Below are positions 45,962 to 58,179 of a stretch of 64,000 bases of DNA, in pieces. How positions within the stretch are numbered: the stretch's first letter is position 1; every line of letters begins with the position of its first letter. This DNA comes from Aeromonas fluvialis (GTDB lineage Bacteria; Pseudomonadota; Gammaproteobacteria; Enterobacterales; Aeromonadaceae), in NCBI RefSeq assembly GCF_000819885.1, contig NZ_CDBO01000052.1, forward strand, positions 86,054 through 150,053, in the 5' to 3' direction. The position numbers and the translations under genes are program-made. The notes beneath the pieces were generated by a model. That model worked only from the letters and a program-made list of their open reading frames with translations, was not told the DNA's origin and made no database searches.

Positions 45962-46022
45962 ATGTAATCAGTTTGTTGTCATTTCTTCTGTGATCATGAC
46001 GACAAAATGAAAACGATTACAC
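45962..46022 (-). promoter_or_regulatory. mglB promoter with CRP site and GalR operator
   Basis: Minus-strand elements: -10 TTACAT (45962-45967), giving a start near 45955. The CRP-like site is TGTCG-N6-TCACA (45989-46004), centred 41.5 bp upstream of that start. The GalR/GalS operator match is ATGAAAACGATTACAC (46007-46022, two mismatches to GTGKAANCGNTTNCAC), centred near -60. This is the same arrangement as at galE and lacZ. Confidence 0.7.
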
Positions 46023-46185
46023 TCTGTTACATTGAAACTTTATTTTTATTTTTCAGGTGCATATAGACGAAAACCAGTTTTAAGACTCAATCTTTACCAT
46101 GGCGTTGAGGCTAGTCGTTACTGGTCTGTTGTCAAAACGGTACGCTGGCTCGACAGTCGCCTCAACCGCGGGCTTAACCGCTGGC

Positions 46186-49245
<3,060 letters not shown>

Positions 49246-49278
49246 TCACTCTCTCCCTGCTGATTGGAAAACGTATTC

Positions 49279-49340
49279 AGTCTAGAGAAGTATGACGCAG
49301 GGAACGGCGATCTCGCTCACACGCATGTAAACGATTACAC
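49279..49340 (-). promoter_or_regulatory. lacZ promoter with CRP site and GalR operator
   Basis: Minus-strand elements: -10 TAGACT (49279-49284), start near 49272. The CRP-like site TGTGA-N6-TCGCC (49306-49321) is centred at -41.5. The operator ATGTAAACGATTACAC (49325-49340, plus-strand reading; one mismatch) is centred at about -60. Spacing agrees with the mglB and galE promoters. Confidence 0.72.
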
Positions 49341-49434
49341 TGATTTTGTTAAGTAAAGCGGAGTAAAAATAATTAAAAATAGGTAAAACAATAACAATGC
49401 AAGAAAGGGCCCCGAACAGGACCGTAAAAGGGGG

Positions 49435-50442
49435 CTATCCAGCCCGAACCGGTGCAACCGAGTGGCGATTGATCAGGGTGGGGGTATAGATACGGCTCTG
49501 GGTCGCGTCACTCTCCCCCGCCGCCAGCTGAATGGCCAGCTTGGCCGCCTGGGCCGCCATCAACTCGATGGGATAGCGCATGGTAGAGAGCTTGGGCCTC
49601 AGGTATCTGGCATAGATGATGTCATCGAAGCCCACCACCGAGACCTCCTCCGGCACTCGCAAGCCGTTGTCCGCCAGCACAGAGATGGCGCCAGCCGCCA
49701 TGGCATCGTTATAGGCAACCACCGCGGTCACCTTGAGCCCCTTGGCCAGCAGGTTGAGCATGGCGCGCTCGCCCCCCTCCTCGTTCGGCGTTCCGCTCTC
49801 GATAAGCTCGGGATCGGCTGCCAGACCCGCCTCCATCAGCCCATCCTGATAACCCTGCAGACGCAAGGTGGCATCCTCGATGGCGTGATCCGAGCTGATG
49901 AAGGCGATATGGCGGTGGCCCAGCTCGATCAGATGGCGGGTCGCCGTGGCGGCACCCAACCGGTTGTTGAGGGCGATGCAGCGCCCCCTGAGGGCCGGAA
50001 TATCGCGGTTGATCAGCACCATACCGGGCACCCGCATGGCGTAGTCGCACAGTTCCCCGTCGCTCAGCGCCTTGCTGTGCACCACCAGCGCCTCGCAACG
50101 CTTGCCGATCAGCAGCTCGATCGCTTCACGCTCCTGACGCGCCTTGTGAAAACCGTTACCCATCAGCAGGTGGAGGTTCTGCTCGACGGCGATGCCGGAG
50201 ACCCCCTTCACCAGTGCACCGAAGAAGGGATCCGCCACGTCACCGACCACCACCCCCATGGTGTCACAGGTCTGGCTGACCAGTGCCCGCGCGTTGGCGT
50301 TGGGGGTGTAGCCCAACTCGGCCATGGCCTTCTGCACCACCTCGCGAGACGCGGCGCTGGCCTTGGGGGAGTTGTTCATCACCCGTGAAACCGTTGCCAC
50401 CGACACATTGGCCAAACGGGCGACATCCTTGATGGTGCTCAT
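49435..50442 (-). CDS. galR: galactose repressor GalR (LacI family)
   Basis: A 335-aa LacI-family repressor. The helix-turn-helix is MSTIKDVARLANVSVATVSR, with the hinge NSPKASAASR; the effector-binding core matches GalR (GVVVGDVADPFFGALVKGV, NRDIPALRGRCIALNNR, RYLRPKLSTMRYP). E. coli GalR is closer than GalS at several positions. ATG 50442 is the family start; the longer frame is leader. It binds D-galactose and controls the operators found before galE, lacZ and mglB. The perfect operator at 50549 lies in its own divergent promoter region, implying autoregulation. Confidence 0.92.
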   Translation of the reverse strand: MSTIKDVARLANVSVATVSRVMNNSPKASAASREVVQKAMAELGYTPNANARALVSQTCDTMGVVVGDVADPFFGALVKGVSGIAVEQNLHLLMGNGFHKARQEREAIELLIGKRCEALVVHSKALSDGELCDYAMRVPGMVLINRDIPALRGRCIALNNRLGAATATRHLIELGHRHIAFISSDHAIEDATLRLQGYQDGLMEAGLAADPELIESGTPNEEGGERAMLNLLAKGLKVTAVVAYNDAMAAGAISVLADNGLRVPEEVSVVGFDDIIYARYLRPKLSTMRYPIELMAAQAAKLAIQLAAGESDATQSRIYTPTLINRHSVAPVRAG

Positions 50443-50548
50443 GCTGTTTTCACTTCTTTCACTGTGCAATAGAGCGCCATTATACCCAGCAAACCCATTG
50501 AAAACAGGGGTGAAACGCATATCTGCCTTCAGGATGATCACAAAAACA

Positions 50549-50613
50549 GTGTAATCGTTTACACTGTTTTGCAAGCAAGCTCACAGTTTGGTCGCCACAC
50601 CCTCGGCTAGACT
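50549..50613 (+). promoter_or_regulatory. galE promoter with perfect GalR operator and CRP site
   Basis: The operator GTGTAATCGTTTACAC (50549-50564) matches all defined positions of the GalR/GalS consensus and is embedded in a longer palindrome (AAAACA...TGTTTT). The CRP-like site TGCAA-N6-TCACA (50570-50585) is centred about 42 bp upstream of a start near 50619-50620, set by the -10 TAGACT (50608-50613). It also lies upstream of galR on the other strand. Confidence 0.78.
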
Positions 50614-50644
50614 CCTTCCAGACACTTTTTCAGTGGAGAGCAAG

Positions 50645-51658
50645 ATGAAGGTTCTGGTCACCGGCGGTTGCGGATATATCGGCAGCCACACCTGTCTGGC
50701 CCTGCAAGCGGCAGGCATGAATCCCGTGGTGGTCGACAACCTCGGCAACAGCAAGCGCAGCGTGCTGGCCCGAGTCGCCGCCATCAGCGGCCAGCAACCC
50801 CTTTTCTATCAAGGGGATATTCGCGATGCGGCCCTGCTTGACCGGATCTTCGCCGAACAGCAGATCGATGCTGTGATCCACTTTGCCGCCCTCAAAGCGG
50901 TCGGTGAATCGACCCGCATTCCACTGGATTATTACGAGAACAACCTCGGCGGTACCCTCACCCTGCTGCAGGCGATGAAGCGGGCCGGCGTGCACAATCT
51001 GGTGTTCAGCTCCTCGGCCACCGTCTACGGCGATCCCGCCAGCCTGCCGATCCGCGAGGATTTCCCCCGCAGCGCCACCAACCCCTACGGGCGATCCAAG
51101 CTGATCATCGAGGAGATCCTCGAAGATCTGCTGCTGGCCGAGCCCCACTGGAGCATGACCCTGCTGCGCTACTTCAATCCGGTCGGTGCCCACGACTCGG
51201 GCACCATGGGTGAAGACCCGCAGGGGATCCCCAACAATCTCATGCCATTTTTGACCCAGGTGGCCATCGGCCGTCGCGACTGCTTGTCTGTCTTTGGAAA
51301 CGATTACCCCACCCCGGACGGCACCGGTGTGCGCGACTACATCCACGTGATGGATCTCGCCGAGGGGCACGTCAAGGCGCTGCAACACTGCGCCAGCAAG
51401 GGTGGCGTGCACACCTACAACCTGGGCACAGGTCAGGGCCAAAGCGTGTTGCAGCTGGTCGCCGCCTTCTCCGCCGCCTGTGGCAAGCCGCTGCCATTTC
51501 GCATCGAACCGCGCCGCCCGGGCGACATCGCCGCCTGCTGGGCCGATCCGGCCAAGGCGCAGCGTGAGCTGGGCTGGCAGGCGGCCCGGGACATAGACGC
51601 CATGTGCGCCGACAGCTGGCGCTGGCAATCCGCCAACCCGAACGGTTACGAGGAGTAG
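50645..51658 (+). CDS. galE: UDP-glucose 4-epimerase GalE
   Basis: Interconverts UDP-galactose and UDP-glucose. The 337-aa SDR enzyme has the NAD motif TGGCGYIGSH at the N terminus, SSSATVYGDP with the catalytic Ser/Thr and the YxxxK pair in NPYGRSK. ATG 50645 has GGAG upstream. First gene of galETKM. Confidence 0.95.
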   Translation: MKVLVTGGCGYIGSHTCLALQAAGMNPVVVDNLGNSKRSVLARVAAISGQQPLFYQGDIRDAALLDRIFAEQQIDAVIHFAALKAVGESTRIPLDYYENNLGGTLTLLQAMKRAGVHNLVFSSSATVYGDPASLPIREDFPRSATNPYGRSKLIIEEILEDLLLAEPHWSMTLLRYFNPVGAHDSGTMGEDPQGIPNNLMPFLTQVAIGRRDCLSVFGNDYPTPDGTGVRDYIHVMDLAEGHVKALQHCASKGGVHTYNLGTGQGQSVLQLVAAFSAACGKPLPFRIEPRRPGDIAACWADPAKAQRELGWQAARDIDAMCADSWRWQSANPNGYEE

Positions 51659-51715
51659 GCCTGCCTGCTCCCCGTTAGTAAACGACTCTATTTTTCAATA
51701 CCTTATTCAGGAGAG

Positions 51716-52777
51716 ATGATGTTCAACCCCGTCGATCATCCCCATCGCCGCTTCAACCCGCTGACCGGCCAGTATGTGCTGGTCTCCCCCCACCGGGCCA
51801 AACGCCCCTGGCAGGGACAGGTGGAGAAGGTGAGTCAGGCCCCCAAACAGGCCCACGATCCCGACTGCTTCCTCTGCGCGGGCAACACCCGGGTCACTGG
51901 CGACATCAACCCCGACTACAAGGGCACCTTCGTCTTTACCAACGACTTCGCTGCTCTGATGCAGGATACCCCGGCCGCCGATAGCGCCAGCGATCCCCTG
52001 CTGAAACTGGAGGCCGCCCGCGGCACCAGCCGGGTGATCTGCTTCTCGCCGGATCACGGCAAGACCCTGCCCGAGCTGCCGCTGCCCGCCATCGAAGGGG
52101 TGATCACCACCTGGATGGATCAGGTCGCCGAGCTGTCGGCCCAGTGGGAGTGGGTACAGGTCTTTGAAAACAAAGGGGCCGTCATGGGCTGCTCCAACCC
52201 GCACCCCCACGGCCAGATCTGGGGCAGCGACTTCCTGCCCAACGAGATCGCCCGTGAAGAGCAGCACCAGCGTGACTGGCTGGCCGAGCATGGCCGTCCC
52301 ATGCTGCTGGAGTATGTGGAGCGGGAGCTGGCGGATCGCTCACGCATCGTGGTGGAGACCGAGCACTGGCTTGCCGTGGTTCCCTTCTGGGCCGCCTGGC
52401 CGTTCGAAACCCTGCTGCTGCCCAAGGCGCACGTCCCCTCCATGCTCAACCTGACCCAGGCCCAGCAACAGGACCTGGCGGTGGCGCTCAAGGAGCTCAC
52501 CAGCCGCTACGACAACCTGTTCGAGTGCAGCTTCCCCTACTCCATGGGCTGGCACTTTGCCCCGCCCAAATCGGATTGCCCCGAGGCGTGGCAGCTGCAC
52601 GCCCACTTCTATCCGCCCCTGCTGCGCTCCGCCACCGTGCGTAAATTCATGGTGGGCTTCGAGATGCTGGCCGAGACCCAGCGCGACCTTACCCCCGAGC
52701 AAGCCGCCGAGCGGCTGCGTGCCCTGAGCCCCATTCATTACACCCAGACCAGCCACACCAATGAGGAGGCCCTATGA
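51716..52777 (+). CDS. galT: galactose-1-phosphate uridylyltransferase GalT
   Basis: Exchanges UMP between UDP-glucose and galactose-1-phosphate. The 353-aa enzyme starts [20 protein letters not shown] (a second ATG directly follows). It has zinc residues in [10 protein letters not shown] and the nucleophile histidine in [16 protein letters not shown] precedes it; the stop overlaps the galK start by four bases. Confidence 0.95.
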   Translation: MMFNPVDHPHRRFNPLTGQYVLVSPHRAKRPWQGQVEKVSQAPKQAHDPDCFLCAGNTRVTGDINPDYKGTFVFTNDFAALMQDTPAADSASDPLLKLEAARGTSRVICFSPDHGKTLPELPLPAIEGVITTWMDQVAELSAQWEWVQVFENKGAVMGCSNPHPHGQIWGSDFLPNEIAREEQHQRDWLAEHGRPMLLEYVERELADRSRIVVETEHWLAVVPFWAAWPFETLLLPKAHVPSMLNLTQAQQQDLAVALKELTSRYDNLFECSFPYSMGWHFAPPKSDCPEAWQLHAHFYPPLLRSATVRKFMVGFEMLAETQRDLTPEQAAERLRALSPIHYTQTSHTNEEAL

Positions 52778-53922
52778 CCCCCAGCCAACGCGTCAGCGCC
52801 GTTTTTACCGAGCAATTTGCCAAAGCGCCCTCCTTGCTGGTTCGCGCCCCCGGCCGCGTCAACCTCATCGGTGAACATACCGACTACAACGACGGCTTCG
52901 TGCTGCCCTGCGCCATCGACTACGAGACCTGCGTCGCCATCGGCCTGCGCGATGACCAGCTGGTGCAGGTGATCGCCGCCGACTACGACAACCAGCGCGA
53001 CCAGTTCGACCTCGACCAGCCCATCGAGCACCACGCCGACCAGCGCTGGAGCGACTACATCCGTGGCGTGGTGAAATATCTGCAGGAACGCGGCTATGCC
53101 CTGCGCGGCCTCGATCTGGTGGTCTCCGGCAACGTGCCGCAGGGGGCGGGGCTCTCCTCCTCCGCCTCGCTGGAAGTGGCCATCGGTCAGGCCTTCAAAG
53201 AGGCGCTGGGGCTCGACATCACTCAGGCCGAGATCGCCCTCAATGGCCAGCAGGCGGAGAACAAGTTCGTCGGCTGCAACTGCGGCATCATGGATCAGAT
53301 GATCTCCGCCAGCGGCAAGCAGGATCACGCCCTGCTGCTCGACTGCCGCTCGCTGGAGACCCGCCTCATCCCCATGCCAGCGGATCTGGCTGTGCTGATC
53401 GTCAACTCCAATGTGCGCCGCGGTCTGGTGGACAGCGAATACAACACCCGCCGCCAGCAGTGCGAAGCGGCTGCCCGCCACTACGGGGTCAAGGCGCTGC
53501 GCGATCTCGATCTGAGCGGACTGGAAGCGGGCAAAGCCGGGCTGGATGAGGCTTGCTATCGCCGTGCCCGTCACATCGTCGGTGAAAACGCCCGCACCCT
53601 GGCGGCCGCCGATGCGCTGGCGGGCCACGACCTGACTCGCCTCGGCGAACTGATGGCCGAGTCGCACGCCGCCATGCGCGATGACTTCGAGATCACCGTG
53701 CCCGCCATCGACGGTCTGGTGGAGATCATCAAGGCAAAAATCGGCACCGATGGCGGTGTGCGGATGACCGGTGGTGGCTTCGGCGGCTGCGTGGTTGCCC
53801 TGCTGCGCCCTGAAAAAGTGGCCGAGGTGATCGCCGCAGTCGAAGCGGAATATCCCACCCTCTCCGGCCTCAAGGCTGACTGCTATGTCTGCCGGGCCAG
53901 CGCCGGTGCAGGCAAGTTATGA
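52774..53922 (+). CDS. galK: galactokinase GalK
   Basis: Phosphorylates alpha-D-galactose at C1. The 382-aa GHMP kinase has the galactose motif [20 protein letters not shown] (27-46), the ATP motif [13 protein letters not shown] and the third motif [13 protein letters not shown]. It overlaps galT and galM by four bases on each side, indicating translational coupling. Confidence 0.95.
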   Translation: MTPSQRVSAVFTEQFAKAPSLLVRAPGRVNLIGEHTDYNDGFVLPCAIDYETCVAIGLRDDQLVQVIAADYDNQRDQFDLDQPIEHHADQRWSDYIRGVVKYLQERGYALRGLDLVVSGNVPQGAGLSSSASLEVAIGQAFKEALGLDITQAEIALNGQQAENKFVGCNCGIMDQMISASGKQDHALLLDCRSLETRLIPMPADLAVLIVNSNVRRGLVDSEYNTRRQQCEAAARHYGVKALRDLDLSGLEAGKAGLDEACYRRARHIVGENARTLAAADALAGHDLTRLGELMAESHAAMRDDFEITVPAIDGLVEIIKAKIGTDGGVRMTGGGFGGCVVALLRPEKVAEVIAAVEAEYPTLSGLKADCYVCRASAGAGKL

Positions 53923-54908
53923 GCAGCACCATGACCCAATTCGCGCTGGAAAACGAGGAGGGGCTGCGCCTGCGCGGCCTCGATTTCGGCGCCACCCTCA
54001 CCTCCCTCACCCTGCCGGTAGCGGGTCAGCGCCGTGAAGTGCTGCTGGGCTGCGCCGACGATGCCTATCCCACCCAGCAGGTGTGGCTGGGTGCGGTAGC
54101 GGGGCGCTTTGCCAACCGCATTGGCGGCGCCGAGCTGGTGCGCGATGGCGAGCACTGGCCGCTGGATGCCAATCAGGTACCCAACTGTCTGCACGGCGGG
54201 CAGGCCGGCTTTCATCGCCAGCAGTGGCAGATCAAGGAGCTGGAGGCAGATCGGGTCAAACTGGTGTTGCTCTCCCGAGCAGGGGATCAGGGCTTTCCCG
54301 GCAATCTGCGGGTAACGCTGGAGTATCGACTGGAGCAGAGCGATCTGGTGATCGATTTTGTCGCCAGCACAGATGCAGCGACCCCGGTCAGCCTCACCAG
54401 CCACGCCTACTTCAATCTCGATGGGTTAGCCGATGGCGGCGATGTGCGTGACCATCTCATCAACATCAATGCCGACCACTTCCTGCCGACCGACCCGAGC
54501 GGTCTGCCGCTAGCCATCACTCCGGTGGAGGGGCCGTTCGATCTGCGCCACGAGCGCCTGATTGGCCAGGATTGGCTGAGCCATCCCCAGCAGCAACAGG
54601 CCAAGGGGTACGATCACGCGTTTGTGCTCAACGGCCCGGCTGCCGAGTGTGCAGCACGGGTGGTCTCGGGGGATCGCCAGCTGGCGATGGAGGTCTACAC
54701 CAACCAGCCTTCGCTGCAGTTTTACACCGGCAACTGGCTGGCCAACACTCCCAACCGCAGCGGCCAGTCACACCGGGATCACGACGGCTTCTGTCTTGAG
54801 GCGCAACAGCTGCCGGACAGCCCCAATCGCCCCGAACTGGGCAACCCCTGGCTGTTGCCGGGCGAGCGTTATCACCACCAGACCCGCTACCGTTTTATCC
54901 GCGACTGA
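53919..54908 (+). CDS. galM: aldose 1-epimerase GalM
   Basis: Mutarotase that supplies alpha-galactose to GalK from the beta-anomer released by LacZ or taken up by Mgl. The 329-aa protein has the NRIGG motif near residue 67 ([12 protein letters not shown]), the catalytic histidine in [12 protein letters not shown] and the base glutamate in [12 protein letters not shown]. Last gene of galETKM, before a strong terminator. Confidence 0.93.
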   Translation: MSSTMTQFALENEEGLRLRGLDFGATLTSLTLPVAGQRREVLLGCADDAYPTQQVWLGAVAGRFANRIGGAELVRDGEHWPLDANQVPNCLHGGQAGFHRQQWQIKELEADRVKLVLLSRAGDQGFPGNLRVTLEYRLEQSDLVIDFVASTDAATPVSLTSHAYFNLDGLADGGDVRDHLININADHFLPTDPSGLPLAITPVEGPFDLRHERLIGQDWLSHPQQQQAKGYDHAFVLNGPAAECAARVVSGDRQLAMEVYTNQPSLQFYTGNWLANTPNRSGQSHRDHDGFCLEAQQLPDSPNRPELGNPWLLPGERYHHQTRYRFIRD

Positions 54909-54966
54909 CTTAAAGATTTCATGATTTTTACATAGCCTCAGCAGTCACATTCGAGCAAGATAAGCC

Positions 54967-54991
54967 GCCCCAGCCCCTGCTGGGGCTTTTT
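54967..54991 (+). terminator. terminator of galETKM
   Basis: GCCCCAGC-CCCT-GCTGGGGC followed by TTTTT, between galM and uppP. Confidence 0.88.
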
Positions 54992-55035
54992 GCTCTACCC
55001 GGCTTATCCACAACAAAGTAAGGATTGTTTGTTCG

Positions 55036-55851
55036 ATGACTGACACTTATAGCCTGCTGGTCGCCTTTATTCTGGGCGTCGTCGAGGGGCTGACCGAGTT
55101 CCTCCCCGTCTCCTCCACCGGCCACATGATCATCGTCGGCCATCTGCTGGGCTTTGAAGGGCCCAAGGCTGCCACCTTCGAAGTGGTGATCCAGCTTGGC
55201 TCCATCCTCGCCGTGGTCGCCGTCTTTTGGCGCCGCCTGTTTGGCCTGATTGGCATCCACTTCGGCCAGAAGCCGTCCCGGGATCACGCCACCCTGTCGC
55301 TGCTACATGTCATCCTCGGCATGTTGCCCGCCATCGTTGTCGGCCTCGCCATCCACAGCTGGATCAAGGCCAACCTGTTTGGCCCGCAGACCGTGATGTA
55401 TGCGCTGGTTGCGGGGGGCATCCTGCTGATCATCGCCGAGAAGTTTCGCCCGGCGGTTCGCTCCGAAACCCTGGATGACATCAGCTACAAGCAGGCGTTT
55501 GGCATCGGTCTGTTCCAGTGTCTGGCCCTGTGGCCCGGCTTCTCCCGCTCCGGCGCCACCATCAGTGGTGGCATGCTGATGGGGATCAGCCGTCACGCCG
55601 CCGCCGAGTTCTCCTTCATCATGGCGGTGCCCATGATGGTGGCGGCCAGCGGGCTTGATCTCTACAAGAGCCGTGACTTCCTCTCGATGGCCGATTTCCC
55701 CATGTTCGCGGTCGGCTTCGTCACCGCCTTCGTGGTGGCGATGTTTGCAATCAAGACCTTCCTGACATTGATCCGCCGCATCGACTTTATCCCGTTCGCC
55801 ATCTACCGCTTTATCGTGGCATTCGCCGTCTATCTGGTGTTTGTCGCCTGA
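55036..55851 (+). CDS. uppP: undecaprenyl-diphosphatase UppP (BacA)
   Basis: Recycles undecaprenyl pyrophosphate to the monophosphate carrier for peptidoglycan and surface polysaccharides. The 271-aa membrane protein has about eight helices and both BacA signatures: [16 protein letters not shown] (16-31) and [15 protein letters not shown] (about 171-185), with the catalytic Glu, Ser and Arg. A single-gene unit with a terminator after it. Confidence 0.95.
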   Translation: MTDTYSLLVAFILGVVEGLTEFLPVSSTGHMIIVGHLLGFEGPKAATFEVVIQLGSILAVVAVFWRRLFGLIGIHFGQKPSRDHATLSLLHVILGMLPAIVVGLAIHSWIKANLFGPQTVMYALVAGGILLIIAEKFRPAVRSETLDDISYKQAFGIGLFQCLALWPGFSRSGATISGGMLMGISRHAAAEFSFIMAVPMMVAASGLDLYKSRDFLSMADFPMFAVGFVTAFVVAMFAIKTFLTLIRRIDFIPFAIYRFIVAFAVYLVFVA

Positions 55852-55874
55852 CCGCCAGCCGGCAATGAAATGAC

Positions 55875-55900
55875 AAAGGGACCAACTTGGTCCCTTTTTC
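55875..55900. terminator. terminator between uppP and the ChrR gene
   Basis: AAAGGGACC-AACT-TGGTCCCTTTTTC, a stem plus T run past uppP; can serve the converging chrR as well. Confidence 0.85.
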
Positions 55901-55916
55901 TATGGCGTCATGGTGC

Positions 55917-56600
55917 TCAGTAAAGGTGCTGGCTGATGCCGTTCAGCAGCCGCGACAACCCCTTGGTGAACTGCACCGGTGCATCCTGCACCGTGTAGCA
56001 GAGGCAGCCATCCGGCGTATGCGGACTGTGGGAGTGGCTGGCATCGCGCCAGATGAAATCCCCCGCCTGATAACAGGTGTCGCCATCCTGAATATTGCCC
56101 GCCAGCAGCAGGGTCAGTTCATAGCCCTTGTGGGTATGCTCGGGAATGCGTCCCCCCGCCTCGATATGGAGCAGGCTGGCACGCGCCCCCATCTCGTCCA
56201 GCGGCAGACTCTGCTGGCGAATGGCTCCGATATGGCGCCACTTGGGCGAGCGGTAGCGGACCAGCACCCGGGGCAAGCGGTAGGCGTGACCGGCCACCTC
56301 CAGCTCGGTGAGCTGGACTCGGGGCAGCTCGGACAGGGGCTCCACCAGCGGCTGCGCCAGAATATCCGCCAGCATGGCGTCAAACCCGGCATCCAGCGCC
56401 ACTTCATCGCAGGAGTCCACCTCGGGCTCTGCTGGCGAGGCAAGATATTGTTGCGCCAGCTCCTCTTCGAATGTTTTCAGTCGGGCAGCGCAATCGGGGC
56501 AGAGTTCACAGTGGGCGGAGAGCCCCACCGCCAGCGGCAGAGGGAGTTCGTCGGCGGCGAAGGCGCGCAGCATTGGGTCGGTCGGATGGGCTTTAATCAT
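55917..56600 (-). CDS. chrR: ChrR-family zinc anti-sigma factor
   Basis: A 227-aa cytoplasmic anti-sigma factor of the ChrR type. The N-terminal zinc anti-sigma domain has H5, H30, C34 and C37, the same set as Rhodobacter ChrR. A C-terminal cupin follows with the metal motif HTHKGYE and a further histidine (SHSH). In Rhodobacter this domain is needed for release of sigma-E by singlet oxygen. It overlaps the sigma gene by eight bases, so the two are co-translated. It probably holds the sigma factor inactive until photo-oxidative or similar stress. Confidence 0.88.
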   Translation of the reverse strand: MIKAHPTDPMLRAFAADELPLPLAVGLSAHCELCPDCAARLKTFEEELAQQYLASPAEPEVDSCDEVALDAGFDAMLADILAQPLVEPLSELPRVQLTELEVAGHAYRLPRVLVRYRSPKWRHIGAIRQQSLPLDEMGARASLLHIEAGGRIPEHTHKGYELTLLLAGNIQDGDTCYQAGDFIWRDASHSHSPHTPDGCLCYTVQDAPVQFTKGLSRLLNGISQHLY

Positions 56601-57213
56601 GGCCTTGCTCCACTTGCTCTTTCAATTTCTGTAACGCCAGCCTGAGGCGGGACTTGATGGTACCGAGCGGCACGCCGAGGCGCTCCGCCAGCTCCTGCTG
56701 GGACAACTCCTGCAGATAGATGCCGCGCACCACCTGCTGTTGCGGCTCTGGCAAGGTGCCCAGATAGTGGGCCATCTGGCGGGTCAGCACCGCATCCTCA
56801 CCACCGCTCAGGTGCTCCTCTTCCGCCTGAAACTCCAGCACCGGCCACAGCTCCTCGGCACAGAGATCCTCCTTGCTGGCGCGACGACGGCGCAGCATGT
56901 CGAAGCACTGGTTGCGCATCACGGTATAGATCCAGGTGGTCGGCGCTCCCTTCTCGGGGTGGTAGAGGCGCGCCTTCTGCCACACCAGCAGCATGGTCTC
57001 CTGCACCAGCTCCATGGCGTTGGCCTCGCTGCCGAGGTGGCGCAGGCCGTAGCTGCGAATGCGCGGCGCGAAGTGCTGGAACAGGCGGGCAAAGGCAGCC
57101 TTGTCGGCCAGCTCAGCCACCCTGATCAGCATGGATCTAAGGTCGCCATCCGGGTTATCCATCACGGGCGAGGTCCTGCGTATGGTCGATTGTGGTTGGC
57201 CAGTATATGCCAT
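56593..57213 (-). CDS. ECF sigma factor of the RpoE/ChrR (ECF11) group
   Basis: A 206-aa extracytoplasmic-function sigma factor. Region 2 spans about residues 35-105 (FARLFQHFAPRIRSYGLRHL, AMELVQETMLLVWQKA, TWIYTVMRNQCFDMLRRRR). Region 4 is about 145-200 (LPEPQQQVVRGIYLQELSQQ, ELAERLGVPLGTIKSRLRLA). The start at 57213 has AAGGG 8 bp upstream; ATG 57162 is an alternative. Paired with chrR, and preceded by a promoter of the kind recognised by this sigma group. Confidence 0.88.
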   Translation of the reverse strand: MAYTGQPQSTIRRTSPVMDNPDGDLRSMLIRVAELADKAAFARLFQHFAPRIRSYGLRHLGSEANAMELVQETMLLVWQKARLYHPEKGAPTTWIYTVMRNQCFDMLRRRRASKEDLCAEELWPVLEFQAEEEHLSGGEDAVLTRQMAHYLGTLPEPQQQVVRGIYLQELSQQELAERLGVPLGTIKSRLRLALQKLKEQVEQGHD

Positions 57214-57259
57214 GGCGCCATCCCTTTGGTGTGAGGTCTATCGTGCTGTGGTGATGACT

Positions 57260-57287
57260 ATTACGGCCCTGCGGCCCGGGTGGATCA
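57260..57287 (-). promoter_or_regulatory. ECF11-type promoter of the sigma/chrR operon
   Basis: On the minus strand TGATCC (-35) and CGTAAT (-10) are separated by 16 bp, upstream of the sigma gene. This resembles the TGATC / CGTA-type promoters described for RpoE-ChrR systems, as I recall them, and implies autoregulation. Confidence 0.65.
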
Positions 57288-57302
57288 GCCATTCAGAAAA
57301 AA

Positions 57303-57869
57303 TCAGTGGCTGGCCACCAACACCCCCTTGAGCAGGGTCAGGGTGGGCTGATTGTCGGCGGCCGCCAGTAGCAGTTGTTTTTGCTCCACCGGGATCGGCA
57401 GCACCTCCAGCCAGCGCTGGGCCACCCAGTTGCCATCGTCCCAGTGGGGCGCGGGATAAAGAGCGGCATAGTCGGGGTAGTCGGCAAACACCTCCCGCAG
57501 CGCGTCGGCCAGCGGCTGTTGATCGGGATGGAGACGACGAGGAGGCCACGGGGGCAGCAGGGTGACTTCACCAATGCGCAGGCCATCCTGCTCCTGCCAG
57601 AGATCCTCTATCTGCACCCGCTCCATCCCCTGCACCGTAATCCCCAGCACACCGTCCGGTAGCCTGTCGAAATCGATGATGGTAGCCCGGGTGGCGATGG
57701 GCAGCATGTTGCGCAGGGCGTCGGGCTGGCGGGGGTCCACCATGCAGAGGGCAAAGCCGGTGTCCCCCGCCGCGGCGATCATCCGCTGGTATCTCGGTTC
57801 GAAGATCCGCAGCGGCATGACACCGCCGGGCAACAGGTAGGCAGAAAGGGGAAACAGCGCCAGTCGCAT
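57303..57869 (-). CDS. LON substrate-binding-domain protein
   Basis: A 188-aa stand-alone LON N-terminal (PUA-like) domain with no ATPase or protease part. It starts MRLALFPLSAYLLPGGVMPL and includes RIFEPRYQRMI, FALCMVDPRQP, TRATIIDFDRLPDGVLGITV and QGMERVQIE, the normal family pattern. Function of such single-domain proteins is not established; it may bind misfolded proteins. It lies directly upstream of the sigma/chrR operon on the same strand and has its own ECF11-type promoter, so it is a likely member of that stress response. Confidence 0.85.
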   Translation of the reverse strand: MRLALFPLSAYLLPGGVMPLRIFEPRYQRMIAAAGDTGFALCMVDPRQPDALRNMLPIATRATIIDFDRLPDGVLGITVQGMERVQIEDLWQEQDGLRIGEVTLLPPWPPRRLHPDQQPLADALREVFADYPDYAALYPAPHWDDGNWVAQRWLEVLPIPVEQKQLLLAAADNQPTLTLLKGVLVASH

Positions 57870-57898
57870 CGCAAACTCCTCGGTTGGTAACCTTTCTT

Positions 57899-57926
57899 GA
57901 TACGACGTTCAGGGGGGAGACGATCA
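57899..57926 (-). promoter_or_regulatory. ECF11-type promoter of the LON-domain gene
   Basis: On the minus strand TGATCG and CGTATC are separated by 16 bp, the same geometry as the sigma-gene promoter at 57260-57287. The rest of the 57870-58179 gap holds the argS promoter, which I cannot place, and nothing else I recognise. Confidence 0.5.
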
Positions 57927-58179
57927 TTGCCCTCTTCCGCGATGGGAAAACCCTTAACATTCAGGGGAAATAGCCTGGACAAGGCGCTTCGATATGCAGT
58001 AAAAATGGATAAGCACCACAATGCCAACCCAATATTCTGGAATATGGTGCCAAACACAGTGAAATATCCGCCCGACCGCGAGCGGCGGGTCATCCCTATA
58101 GTTTTCTCGAGCCGATGCGGGTAAAATTCACGCCCTTATATATCAGTCATTTTTCGACGCGCAACCTTGGTGGTCAGTT

